A DNA stretch of 64,000 bases from CALBPI01 sp038521865. Lineage in GTDB: Bacteria; Pseudomonadota; Gammaproteobacteria; Steroidobacterales; Woeseiaceae. Of this stretch, positions 51,847-59,475 are shown piece after piece; the stretch's first letter is position 1; each line of letters begins with the position of its first letter. Location: the NCBI GenBank assembly GCA_038521865.1, contig JBCBKO010000002.1, positions 1 to 64,000 on the forward strand. The letters are read 5' to 3'. A program made the position numbers and the translations under genes. The notes beneath the pieces are model-generated. The model was not told the origin of the DNA. It saw nothing but the letters and a program-made list of their open reading frames with translations, and searched no databases.

Positions 51847-53721
51847 TTAGCTGATAGCGGAGAGCCCTCGGGAGATCCCGGTATTGTTCAGGGCGTAGCT
51901 GCCGGAATCCGCGAGTGACCGGATCTGGTCCAAAAGCGGTTGCGGCTTGCCGAGAAGATAGCCTTGTCCGTAATCCACACCGAGCCGTTTCAAACCCGCA
52001 AGTACCGCCGGCGTTTCGACAAATTCGGCAACGGTTTTCAGTTCCATCACGCGCGCGACTTGTGCCACGGCGGCAACCATCGATTCGGAGACCTTGTTGG
52101 TATCGAGATCCCGCACAAAGCTGCCATCGATTTTCAATGTGTCGACAGGCATATCGCGCAGATAAGCGAATGAACTCAAGCCGGCGCCAAAATCATCCAG
52201 CGCGAACTTACAGCCCAGCTCGCGCATGCTGTGCATGAACCCAATGGCGGATTCACGGTTGGCAATAGCAGCCGTCTCAGTGATTTCGAAACAAATCTGT
52301 TGCGGCCGCAGGTGGCTTTCCACCACATGCTGGCGCACGAAATCATGAAACGTCGGTTCGCCCAGCGATTGGCCCGAGAGATTGATAGCGAATGTGGTGT
52401 CGGACAGAGCCAGCAGATCATCGAACTGGTCAAGAATCTGGAAGAACCGTTTGATGACATAGCGATCGAGTCGCGGCATCAACTGGTACTGCTCGGCTGC
52501 GGAGAAGAATTGCTGTGGCAGGAGCACGTCGCCGCCAGGACCTGTCATTCGAAGGAGAATCTCGAGGTGCGGCGACCCGTTTTCGCTCTGTAGTGGACGG
52601 ATCGGCTGCGCATCCAGAACGAAGGCATCGTTGCTGATCGCTTCCTGCAGCTGCGCGAACACCTGCAGGTTATCTACCCGGCGCACGATACTCTTGTCGT
52701 GAGGGTCAAAGCACTCGATGCGATCGCCGCCATGGTCTGTGGCTTTGCTGCAGGCCATTCGAGCCATCGTCAGCGGATGCTCGGTCAGGGATTGCTGGTC
52801 GTTGATCTCGACGACGCCGGCGCTCACGGTCACAGCTACCGAGGACTCGCCTCTGACGTAAACGAGTCGCTGGCACTCGGTGCGCACTACCTCGGCGTAC
52901 TCCATGCCCTCGTTGAGGTCCTTGTGACGAAGTAGCGCGGCGAAGCGGTCGCCCTCAATGCGGGAAAGTGAACTGCCGCCAGGCAGACGACTCGCGGCGA
53001 TGCGCGCGAATCGCTCGAGCACTTCCTCACCTGCCCGCGTGCCGAAGCGATCGCTGACCACCTCGAACTGATCGAGGTCAAAATAGACAAGGCAGTGGTC
53101 GTCGTCGGCTTCCTGCTCTTCGCCGGTGAGCTTATCGAGAATCGCGCTGAAGTCGCGTTGTTGAATCAGACCCGTCAGCCGATCATAGCTTTCGCCGATG
53201 ATGCGTACGGCCACCCTCACAAAGTGGCCAGTCAGTCGCTCGGCCTCGGTACCTAAGGGGTGTCCGTCTGTTTGGCACGCGGTGGCCAAAACGCCGATGG
53301 GCTGTTGATGTTCGTCGCGCACGGGCGCGAGGATCATTTGCCATTTGTCTTCCTTGCCGATCGCACCACGTGGCAGACCGCGGCGCTGAAGGACTACCGG
53401 TTGCTCAATGTTGGCAAATTTCGGCAACACATCGCGCAACAACTCATGATCAAACGCCTTCTTGTCGATCCCGTTCCAGGTCCGATGGGCGATACGAATG
53501 CGAATACGACGCGAAGGCACCAGAAGCACGCTGTAGCTCATGCCGATGTGGTGGGTTAACTCTCTCACCAGGCGGGACAGACGCGCTTGACCGTGGGTCT
53601 CCGTCTCGAGACGTTGTTCGAGTCCGTAAATCAGGTCGAGTTCACGGTGGGCATCACTCAGCGCGATCCGCAGAGAATCGGTCCCTGCAGGCGCTGAAAA
53701 TTGTGGTGCTGAGTCCGACAT
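51847..53721 (-). CDS. GAF - degenerate GGDEF - EAL cyclic-di-GMP protein
   Basis: About 624 aa from ATG 53721, preceded by GGGGAA; an ATG at 53769 adds 16 residues. A GAF-like domain occupies about residues 10-175. The GGDEF domain (about 195-345) has EGDRF in place of GGDEF, so cyclase activity is not expected. The EAL domain (about 360-615) reads LEILLRM at the EAL position but keeps the Asn (INLSGQSLG), Glu (CFEITETA), DDFGAG, Lys (TLKIDGSFV), a Glu (TVAEFVET) and Gln (YGQGYLLGKP). It may hydrolyse or only bind c-di-GMP, in the manner of FimX. Confidence 0.87.
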   Translation of the reverse strand: MSDSAPQFSAPAGTDSLRIALSDAHRELDLIYGLEQRLETETHGQARLSRLVRELTHHIGMSYSVLLVPSRRIRIRIAHRTWNGIDKKAFDHELLRDVLPKFANIEQPVVLQRRGLPRGAIGKEDKWQMILAPVRDEHQQPIGVLATACQTDGHPLGTEAERLTGHFVRVAVRIIGESYDRLTGLIQQRDFSAILDKLTGEEQEADDDHCLVYFDLDQFEVVSDRFGTRAGEEVLERFARIAASRLPGGSSLSRIEGDRFAALLRHKDLNEGMEYAEVVRTECQRLVYVRGESSVAVTVSAGVVEINDQQSLTEHPLTMARMACSKATDHGGDRIECFDPHDKSIVRRVDNLQVFAQLQEAISNDAFVLDAQPIRPLQSENGSPHLEILLRMTGPGGDVLLPQQFFSAAEQYQLMPRLDRYVIKRFFQILDQFDDLLALSDTTFAINLSGQSLGEPTFHDFVRQHVVESHLRPQQICFEITETAAIANRESAIGFMHSMRELGCKFALDDFGAGLSSFAYLRDMPVDTLKIDGSFVRDLDTNKVSESMVAAVAQVARVMELKTVAEFVETPAVLAGLKRLGVDYGQGYLLGKPQPLLDQIRSLADSGSYALNNTGISRGLSAIS

Positions 53722-53832
53722 CACTTCCCCGGTAACCCGGGCGCTCGGTGCGCCGGTACCAAATTCCATGGTCAGACATTAACTTAAGCTAGTCGCCCGG
53801 TTCCGTGATCGCCGTCTCACCGGCCGTGATCA

Positions 53833-54444
53833 CTAATAAATACGGAATCCACCGTGTCGTTTCCGGCTGCGACTGTCGATCCACCAGAATCCCGCAGCGA
53901 ACCCGAGCACCAGCGCTATCGCCAGACCTCCCAATGCCATCGGCCAGGGGAGGCTAAAACTGTAGGCCCGCATGCGACTTCGCAACTCATCGAGCTCGCC
54001 GATCGCCGCATCGCGGTCCTGTTCTGACTGTGCCAGCGCAGATTCGGTACTGGTCAGGCGACTCTCGAGATCCGCGACCCGCCCCAGCGCTCCTGAGGCA
54101 GAATTTCGAATCGACTCCAACTCTGCCTCTGCGGATGCTGCGCGTGCGTTAGCCTCGTCTACGACAAAGCGCGCCGGAGGATCAGTGATGAGGAACCCCG
54201 CCTTGACCCAACCTTCGGTGCCGTCGGGCAGGCGCACGCGCGCATAGAGGGAGTTGCGCTCCAGCACGGTCATCTCTTGACCACTCTCGAGAGAGCGAAA
54301 TGCCCGATCGGAGGTGTCCGCCGCCCGATGCAGACCCAAACGCAGTACGTCGGTCACATAAACCGTCTCGGATTGCGCCATGGCGGCCGACGACACCAAC
54401 AGCAGCAATGCCCAAAATATGAATACGCGGGCGTTTGATCCCAT
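53833..54444 (-). CDS. SH3-domain envelope protein (TIGR04211/YgiM type)
   Basis: About 203 aa. Signal peptide ending in AMA near residue 23, an SH3 domain (about 25-90) with VYVTDVLRLGLHRAADTS and RLPDGTEGWVKAGFL, a coiled coil of Ala/Glu/Asp residues (about 95-160), and one C-terminal membrane helix followed by basic residues. GAGG precedes ATG 54444. An ATG at 54459 overlaps the dacB stop (ATGA) and is an alternative. Probably a cell-wall-associated protein of unknown role. Confidence 0.82.
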   Translation of the reverse strand: MGSNARVFIFWALLLLVSSAAMAQSETVYVTDVLRLGLHRAADTSDRAFRSLESGQEMTVLERNSLYARVRLPDGTEGWVKAGFLITDPPARFVVDEANARAASAEAELESIRNSASGALGRVADLESRLTSTESALAQSEQDRDAAIGELDELRSRMRAYSFSLPWPMALGGLAIALVLGFAAGFWWIDSRSRKRHGGFRIY

Positions 54445-54455
54445 AGTTCTATTCC

Positions 54456-55982
54456 TCATGGCGAAACACTGCCGGCCAATCCCTCCGCGGCATCATCCGC
54501 CACCTGCGTCTCGGCCTCATAGCGGTGAAGCCACTCTAGCACCGCGTTCTGCACGACCTCACCGGTACCTCGGTGGACATCAGGCGCGTTGTGCAATGCC
54601 ACAACAATGTAGCGGCGGCCATCGGCTGCCATTGAGTAACCCGCCATGGCACTCACACCATCCAATCTTCCCGTCTTCAAGTGCGCACGACCCGTGATCG
54701 GTCCACTGCGGAACCGACGACGAAAGGTGCCGTCCAAACCCACCAGCGACAGCGATGCCACGAATTCCGGCATATAAGGGCTGCGCCACCCGCGCATCAG
54801 CAAACGACCCAAGCCGGCGGCTGATATTCGCGCGTCGCGGGACAACCCGGCACCGTTGTCAATCACGATGCGCTCGGCATCAAAACCGCCATCAGAGAGC
54901 CACTGTGCGAGCCGCGAGCGTGCCTTGGTCAGTGTTGCTGGCTCCCCATATGCTTCGCGTCCGAGCGTCAGGAAAAGCTGCCGGGTCATGACGTTATTTG
55001 AGTTCTTGTTGATCAGCCGAATCTGATCCGTCAGCGGTCTGGATGACCAAACCAGCCAGGGCTCGAGCGCATCGCCGACCACACCATTGCGCATCGCCCC
55101 ATCAATCTGACCTCCACGCCGAGCCCAAATGGTGCTGAACAATGATGCGGCGTACGCGTCGTGCGTGAGCAATGAACGCGCCAGTGAGTAGCGCTCGCAT
55201 CCATCTGGAAACGTTCCGGAGAAGCGCACACTAGTGCCATTCGCTTCTGCGTTCACAGCCACCCCTTTTTGATAACCGCGACAGCGCCCGCGAATCAGCT
55301 TGAGGTTGTTTTCGATCTGCAACTCCGGCATCGCTGGCACAGTGGTGATGCGCACCCGACGCGTTTGCAGATCGGGTTCGAAGAAAAACCGGACGACTTT
55401 GAAGTTCACAAGCAACGCGTCCGGCGCCACGTTGTACGCGCGCAGCGGTTCCTGGTCGAAGGCCCCGGGGTCGACGGCCTCCAGCTCAAATGCGCTGTCA
55501 TCCAGCAGAATATCGCCTGTGATACGGCGCAGACCACGCCGCCGCATTTCGACGATCATCCGCTCCAGCGACTCTTCCACCAAATAAGGATCACCGCCGC
55601 CACGGATTGCGAGATCGCCTTGCAGCACGCCGTCGCGACCCAGCTCGCCCAGAAGAAATACCTCGGTTTGCCACTGATAGTCAGGACGCAACAGCTCCAG
55701 ACTGGCCAGCGTCGTAACGAGCTTCATAGTCGAGGCCGGATTTCGCGGTGTCTCAGCGTTGTGCGCGATGACCACCGGTCCACCATCGACCGGCTGCACC
55801 CACAAGCTGAATCCGTCAGCATCCAGCTCGTAACGATCGAGCGCTCGTTGGATCTCCTCCGGCAGGTTGTCGTCAGCAGCGGCCCCTAGCGAACAGAACA
55901 GGAGCAGCGCTACCACCAATATGTGTGCAAACTTCGTGAGGTATGATCGCGGCGGTCGCGCCAGCGCAGATAGCAAGGTCAT
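54456..55982 (-). CDS. dacB: D-alanyl-D-alanine carboxypeptidase/endopeptidase DacB (PBP4)
   Basis: A 508-aa periplasmic class C penicillin-binding protein with a signal peptide (about residues 17-35). Catalytic STMK is at 84-87, the SNN motif in NKNSNNVMTRQLF and KTG in LKTGRLDGVSAMAGY. The large insert between the first and second motifs is present. It trims or cleaves peptidoglycan crosslinks. It is upstream of the SH3 gene in one operon and divergent from the DUF3187 gene by 9 bp. Confidence 0.95.
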   Translation of the reverse strand: MTLLSALARPPRSYLTKFAHILVVALLLFCSLGAAADDNLPEEIQRALDRYELDADGFSLWVQPVDGGPVVIAHNAETPRNPASTMKLVTTLASLELLRPDYQWQTEVFLLGELGRDGVLQGDLAIRGGGDPYLVEESLERMIVEMRRRGLRRITGDILLDDSAFELEAVDPGAFDQEPLRAYNVAPDALLVNFKVVRFFFEPDLQTRRVRITTVPAMPELQIENNLKLIRGRCRGYQKGVAVNAEANGTSVRFSGTFPDGCERYSLARSLLTHDAYAASLFSTIWARRGGQIDGAMRNGVVGDALEPWLVWSSRPLTDQIRLINKNSNNVMTRQLFLTLGREAYGEPATLTKARSRLAQWLSDGGFDAERIVIDNGAGLSRDARISAAGLGRLLMRGWRSPYMPEFVASLSLVGLDGTFRRRFRSGPITGRAHLKTGRLDGVSAMAGYSMAADGRRYIVVALHNAPDVHRGTGEVVQNAVLEWLHRYEAETQVADDAAEGLAGSVSP

Positions 55983-55991
55983 GTCACGATT

Positions 55992-56975
55992 ATGCGTAAT
56001 GCCAAAGACAAAACACAGCGTGCCGTGACCGGCGGTATCGCTGTTGTCCTACTCGCAATGCTCGCTGGACCGGCGTTTGCGCAGTCGCTCTTCGAGGCGC
56101 ATGACAACCTGTCGACTGTGTCCGCGCTGTTTCAGCTAGATAGCGACGGCATCGCGCCCGGCAGTGGACTGAGCCTGTATTGGCAAACGGCCAGCCATGC
56201 GGCACGCGAGACCAATGGCGACGCCAGCATTCTGCTCGATGGCGAATCAAGTCGCCTGCGCGCAGAGTGGCGCCACAGCCTCAATGCCCGCTGGTCCGTT
56301 TCGGTGGGCCTCTCACAGTGGTGGCACGCTCGCGGCACACTCGACGGCTTTATCGACAGCTGGCATGCGGCGTTCGGGTTCCCGGACGGTATTCGCGACG
56401 ACGTACCCAAAGGACAAATACAATTCCAATACGCCGAGGGTGGCCGAACGCGCCTCGACGTGACGCGTACACGTCGCGGAATCGGTGATCTCACCCTAAG
56501 TACGCAGCGCCGGTTCGGCGACGGCGACTGGGCGATCGCCGCCCACTTGAAGTTGCCCACGGGGTCGTTTCGAGATCTCACCGGCAGCGGTGCAACCGAC
56601 TTCGGCCTAAACGTGCTCTGGCAACCGGAAGTTCCCACCACACCGGGGTGGTCATGGCGTGCCGGTGCAGGGGCCGCGGCGCTTGGCTCGGCAGATATCG
56701 ACCTGCCCGGACAAACTCGCGTCACGTGGGTCGCGCACGGAGAACTGCGCTACCGCATCAACGATGCCATCGACCTGGGTGCGCGCCTCCAAGGCCACGG
56801 TGCACTGAGTGACAGCGCGCTCGATATTATTGGCCGACCTGCGGTGTGGCTAGTCACCGGGGGCGAGATCCGCAGCGGCGACAACTGGCGAATCACTATT
56901 TCGGTCACAGAGGATATCGTCGTCGAATCTGCCCCCGATGTCAGCTTCAACTTGGGACTCCATCGAAAATTCTGA
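55992..56975 (+). CDS. DUF3187 outer-membrane-like protein
   Basis: A 327-aa exported protein with signal ending in AFAQS near residue 31. Predicted mostly beta, with alternating residues throughout and the C-terminus FNLGLHRKF ending in Phe, as for an outer-membrane barrel. AFGFPDGIRDDVPKGQIQF matches the DUF3187 family's typical FGLPDG segment. Function unknown. Its start lies only 9 bp from the divergent dacB start, so promoters must overlap coding sequence. Confidence 0.83.
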   Translation: MRNAKDKTQRAVTGGIAVVLLAMLAGPAFAQSLFEAHDNLSTVSALFQLDSDGIAPGSGLSLYWQTASHAARETNGDASILLDGESSRLRAEWRHSLNARWSVSVGLSQWWHARGTLDGFIDSWHAAFGFPDGIRDDVPKGQIQFQYAEGGRTRLDVTRTRRGIGDLTLSTQRRFGDGDWAIAAHLKLPTGSFRDLTGSGATDFGLNVLWQPEVPTTPGWSWRAGAGAAALGSADIDLPGQTRVTWVAHGELRYRINDAIDLGARLQGHGALSDSALDIIGRPAVWLVTGGEIRSGDNWRITISVTEDIVVESAPDVSFNLGLHRKF

Positions 56976-57062
56976 GGATTTCGCATCCGCCTGTCATTTC
57001 TCCGCGAACAACAGTTCAACCTTGGCGCCGGGGTTGCCTTTTCGAAATACACGGAGACAGAC

Positions 57063-57896
57063 ATGACTTTGACAAATGGATGTAGCAAGGCGATTGCCCT
57101 TGCGAGCGTCATTGTGCTTGGCGCCAGCAATATTGCTTTCGCCGGACATCACGAAGAGAAAGAAATGGCGGCGAGCATCGTCGCGACTGCTGCTGAGGCA
57201 GGACAATTCAACACACTGCTCGCTGCCGCAAAAGCGGCGGGTCTGGCAGACACGTTGGCCAACGGCGGTCCGTTCACCGTATTTGCCCCAACAGATGAAG
57301 CGTTCGCGGCATTGCCAGAGGGCACCGTTGAATCGCTGCTGCTGCCTGAGAACAAAGAAACGCTCGCCACAATCCTGAAGTTCCACGTGCTGTCAGGCAA
57401 GGTAGGCAGCGACGCACTGGCGGACGGTATCCAGGTGGACACGATTGCCGGCATCAAGGCAACGATCAGCGCTGTCGAAGATGGCTTTAATATCGAGAAC
57501 GCTAAGATCGTGGCAACAGATATCGCAGCCAGCAACGGAATCATCCACGTGATCGATCGCGTGATCCTGCCGCCCGAGTCCAGCGCTGCTCGCGACACGC
57601 ACGGTGACAATATGGTGGTCGCACTGATCAACGAGGCCATCGATGCCGGAGTACCGTTATTTAACGATGGCAACACCGACGCGACCGCAGGCATCTACAA
57701 AATCACCGCGCAGTCGTTGGTGAGCTTTGCAGACGCCTCTGCACTCAGCGACACCGCCCGCATGCGACTTCGTCAGGGACTCGACCGCGCAGCGGCACAA
57801 CATAGCTCACGACAGCAGGCCTGGACGCTGCGTTATGCACTCGACGATGTACGCGCCGAAATGCGCGGCGACATGATGCAGGCGGCCAACCGCTAG
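57063..57896 (+). CDS. Fasciclin (FAS1) domain protein, exported
   Basis: A 277-aa protein with a signal peptide ending near IAFAG (about residue 28) and one FAS1 domain (about 40-178). FNTLLAAAKAAGLADTL, PFTVFAPTDEAFAALPEGTV, LKFHVLSGKV and NGIIHVIDRVILPPE are the canonical H1/H2 boxes. The C-terminal 100 residues are unlike FAS1 and unrecognised. FAS1 domains mediate adhesion in the envelope or outside the cell. It lies directly before the ECF sigma/RskA pair, a pairing known from mycobacterial SigK-regulated fasciclin proteins. Confidence 0.87.
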   Translation: MTLTNGCSKAIALASVIVLGASNIAFAGHHEEKEMAASIVATAAEAGQFNTLLAAAKAAGLADTLANGGPFTVFAPTDEAFAALPEGTVESLLLPENKETLATILKFHVLSGKVGSDALADGIQVDTIAGIKATISAVEDGFNIENAKIVATDIAASNGIIHVIDRVILPPESSAARDTHGDNMVVALINEAIDAGVPLFNDGNTDATAGIYKITAQSLVSFADASALSDTARMRLRQGLDRAAAQHSSRQQAWTLRYALDDVRAEMRGDMMQAANR

Positions 57897-57926
57897 ATCA
57901 TGAGTGGGTTTGTTGCAAACCGCTCG

Positions 57927-57952
57927 GGAACGCTCTACCGTCGCTCGGCGTC
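57927..57952 (+). promoter_or_regulatory. ECF-type promoter before the sigma gene
   Basis: GGAAC (57927-57931), 17-bp spacer, CGTC (57949-57952) match the general ECF -35/-10 pattern. The promoter lies inside a strong inverted repeat (57927-57966, core arms CGCTCTACCG/CGGTAGAGCG). This suggests autoregulation by the sigma factor; the dyad could also bind a regulator or end the fasciclin transcript. Confidence 0.55.
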
Positions 57953-57971
57953 GGTAGAGCGATTCCCTCCT

Positions 57972-57999
57972 GTTCTGCCAACGATCCCCGAGGCAGAAC
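57972..57999 (+). promoter_or_regulatory. Hairpin in the sigma gene leader
   Basis: Perfect 8-bp arms GTTCTGCC and GGCAGAAC with a 12-nt loop, ending about 6 bp before the AAAGGAG ribosome-binding site of the sigma gene. It could affect translation of the GTG-start gene. Confidence 0.4.
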
Positions 58000-58016
58000 C
58001 GGACAAAAGGAGCTCC

Positions 58017-58556
58017 GTGACTACCCAACCCGAGCCCACCCTGCTTGAGCGTATTGCAGCAGGAGAGCAACGCGCCGTAAACGCGTGCCTGGATCAGTAT
58101 GGCGGCCTCGTTTGGTCGCTCGCTCGTCGTTTGTCACCGAATGACAATGACGCAGAAGATGCCGTCCAGGAAATCTTTGTGGAAATCTGGCGCCACGCCG
58201 ATCGCTTCGACCCCTCGAAGGCGAGCGAGGCGACCTTTGTAGCGATGTTGGCTAGACGACGACTGATCGACCGCTTGCGTCGACACAACAGACAGCCAAC
58301 AGAAGAAGAATTTGACGAAACACTGAGTATCGCACCGTCAGCGGAATCCGCTGCAGAAGTGCGGACCGATGTAGCGCGCGTGGCACAAGTCATGGCGCAG
58401 ATGAAGCCGGAACAACAAAAAGCTTTGCACCTTTCGGCCTGGATGGGAATGTCACACGCTGCGATAGCAGAAAAGATGGGGCTACCACTAGGCACGGTCA
58501 AGAGTCATATCCGGCGTGGACTGTTGATGCTGCGGGAGCAGCTCACAACAACGTAA
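58017..58556 (+). CDS. ECF RNA polymerase sigma factor (SigK-like)
   Basis: A 179-aa sigma factor from GTG 58017, chosen because AAAGGAG lies 6 nt upstream; an ATG at 57900 would translate the promoter dyad. Region 2 reads LVWSLARRLSPNDNDAEDAVQEIFVEIWRH and TFVAMLARRRLIDRLRR (in parts). Region 4 reads PEQQKALHLSAWMGMSHAAIA and LGTVKSHIRRGLLMLRE. Its anti-sigma gene follows 16 bp downstream and a fasciclin gene precedes. Confidence 0.9.
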   Translation: MTTQPEPTLLERIAAGEQRAVNACLDQYGGLVWSLARRLSPNDNDAEDAVQEIFVEIWRHADRFDPSKASEATFVAMLARRRLIDRLRRHNRQPTEEEFDETLSIAPSAESAAEVRTDVARVAQVMAQMKPEQQKALHLSAWMGMSHAAIAEKMGLPLGTVKSHIRRGLLMLREQLTTT

Positions 58557-58572
58557 GTGCGGGGACTATCGC

Positions 58573-59475
58573 ATGACCAAGGACCAATATGAGTCCCAGC
58601 TCGATGAGCTGATCGACAAAGTGATGACGGCACCGGCGGACGCGTTTACCGCCCTGCCCGATGATGATGGCGCGCTGCGTGTACTGCTGCGCGAATTGGA
58701 TGCAGAGACACCGGCTGATCTTTGCCAGTCCCTGGAACTCGCTGCCGCTGCGCCTCTGGTCAGCGTGCCGACCGGGGGTGAAGCAATGCCAGCACACCTC
58801 AGGAGACGTATTGAACTGGATGCATCCAACCAAGTCGGTGCTGCGCCTCGTGTGCCCCGCACCAACAGTGTAACCAGCATTCAAAGCGCTCGACGACGCA
58901 GTGAGCCGGTTGCGGTGCCAGACACCGGAACAAACTGGTTTTCTGGTGCCGGATGGTTGGCTGCGGCAGCGTTGCTTGTCGCGTTGGTCTTCAACCAGGA
59001 GTCACCGGAGACAAATCCGGCCGAGACAACGGTTGCCGACGTCACACCAGACGCGTCCGACGCGGGCGAATCATCAACACCGAGCGACGTGCTGGAGCGC
59101 AACGAGCTTCTCGAAGTCGCTGGCACGATCACGGTGCCGTGGCTTCAGCCAAATCAAGCAGGATTCGAACTTGTGACTGGTGATGTCGTTTGGAACGACG
59201 CACTCCAGCAGGGTTATTTGCGCCTGGCAAATATGCCCATCAACGACACTGCGGCGCGCCAATATCAGCTTTGGATCGTTGATCCGGATCGTGACGCTGA
59301 ACCGGTGGACGGTGGAGTGTTCGATATCGTCGCACGCAACGGCGAAGTGCTAGTGCCGATCGACGCGAAGCTTCGCGTATCTGAACCGACGGCGTTTGCG
59401 ATTACGCTGGAACAGCGTGGTGGTGTTGTCGTTTCCGAGGGTCCGCTTTTGGTGGTGGCGCCCGTCGCATCCTGA
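58573..59475 (+). CDS. Anti-sigma factor, RskA (anti-sigma-K) type
   Basis: A 300-aa membrane protein: cytoplasmic N-terminal part that would hold the sigma factor, one membrane helix near residues 128-142 (WLAAAALLVALVF), and a periplasmic RskA C-terminal domain with LRLANMPINDTAARQYQLWIVDP (in parts) and VVVSEGPLLVVAP. No zinc-binding HxxxCxxC motif is visible, as in RskA. Release of sigma probably follows periplasmic proteolysis, as known for the family. Confidence 0.88.
   Translation: MTKDQYESQLDELIDKVMTAPADAFTALPDDDGALRVLLRELDAETPADLCQSLELAAAAPLVSVPTGGEAMPAHLRRRIELDASNQVGAAPRVPRTNSVTSIQSARRRSEPVAVPDTGTNWFSGAGWLAAAALLVALVFNQESPETNPAETTVADVTPDASDAGESSTPSDVLERNELLEVAGTITVPWLQPNQAGFELVTGDVVWNDALQQGYLRLANMPINDTAARQYQLWIVDPDRDAEPVDGGVFDIVARNGEVLVPIDAKLRVSEPTAFAITLEQRGGVVVSEGPLLVVAPVAS

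Noticed and set aside
57900..58016. Extended N-terminus of the ECF sigma factor
   Set aside because: It would translate the promoter dyad; AAAGGAG precedes the GTG at 58017.
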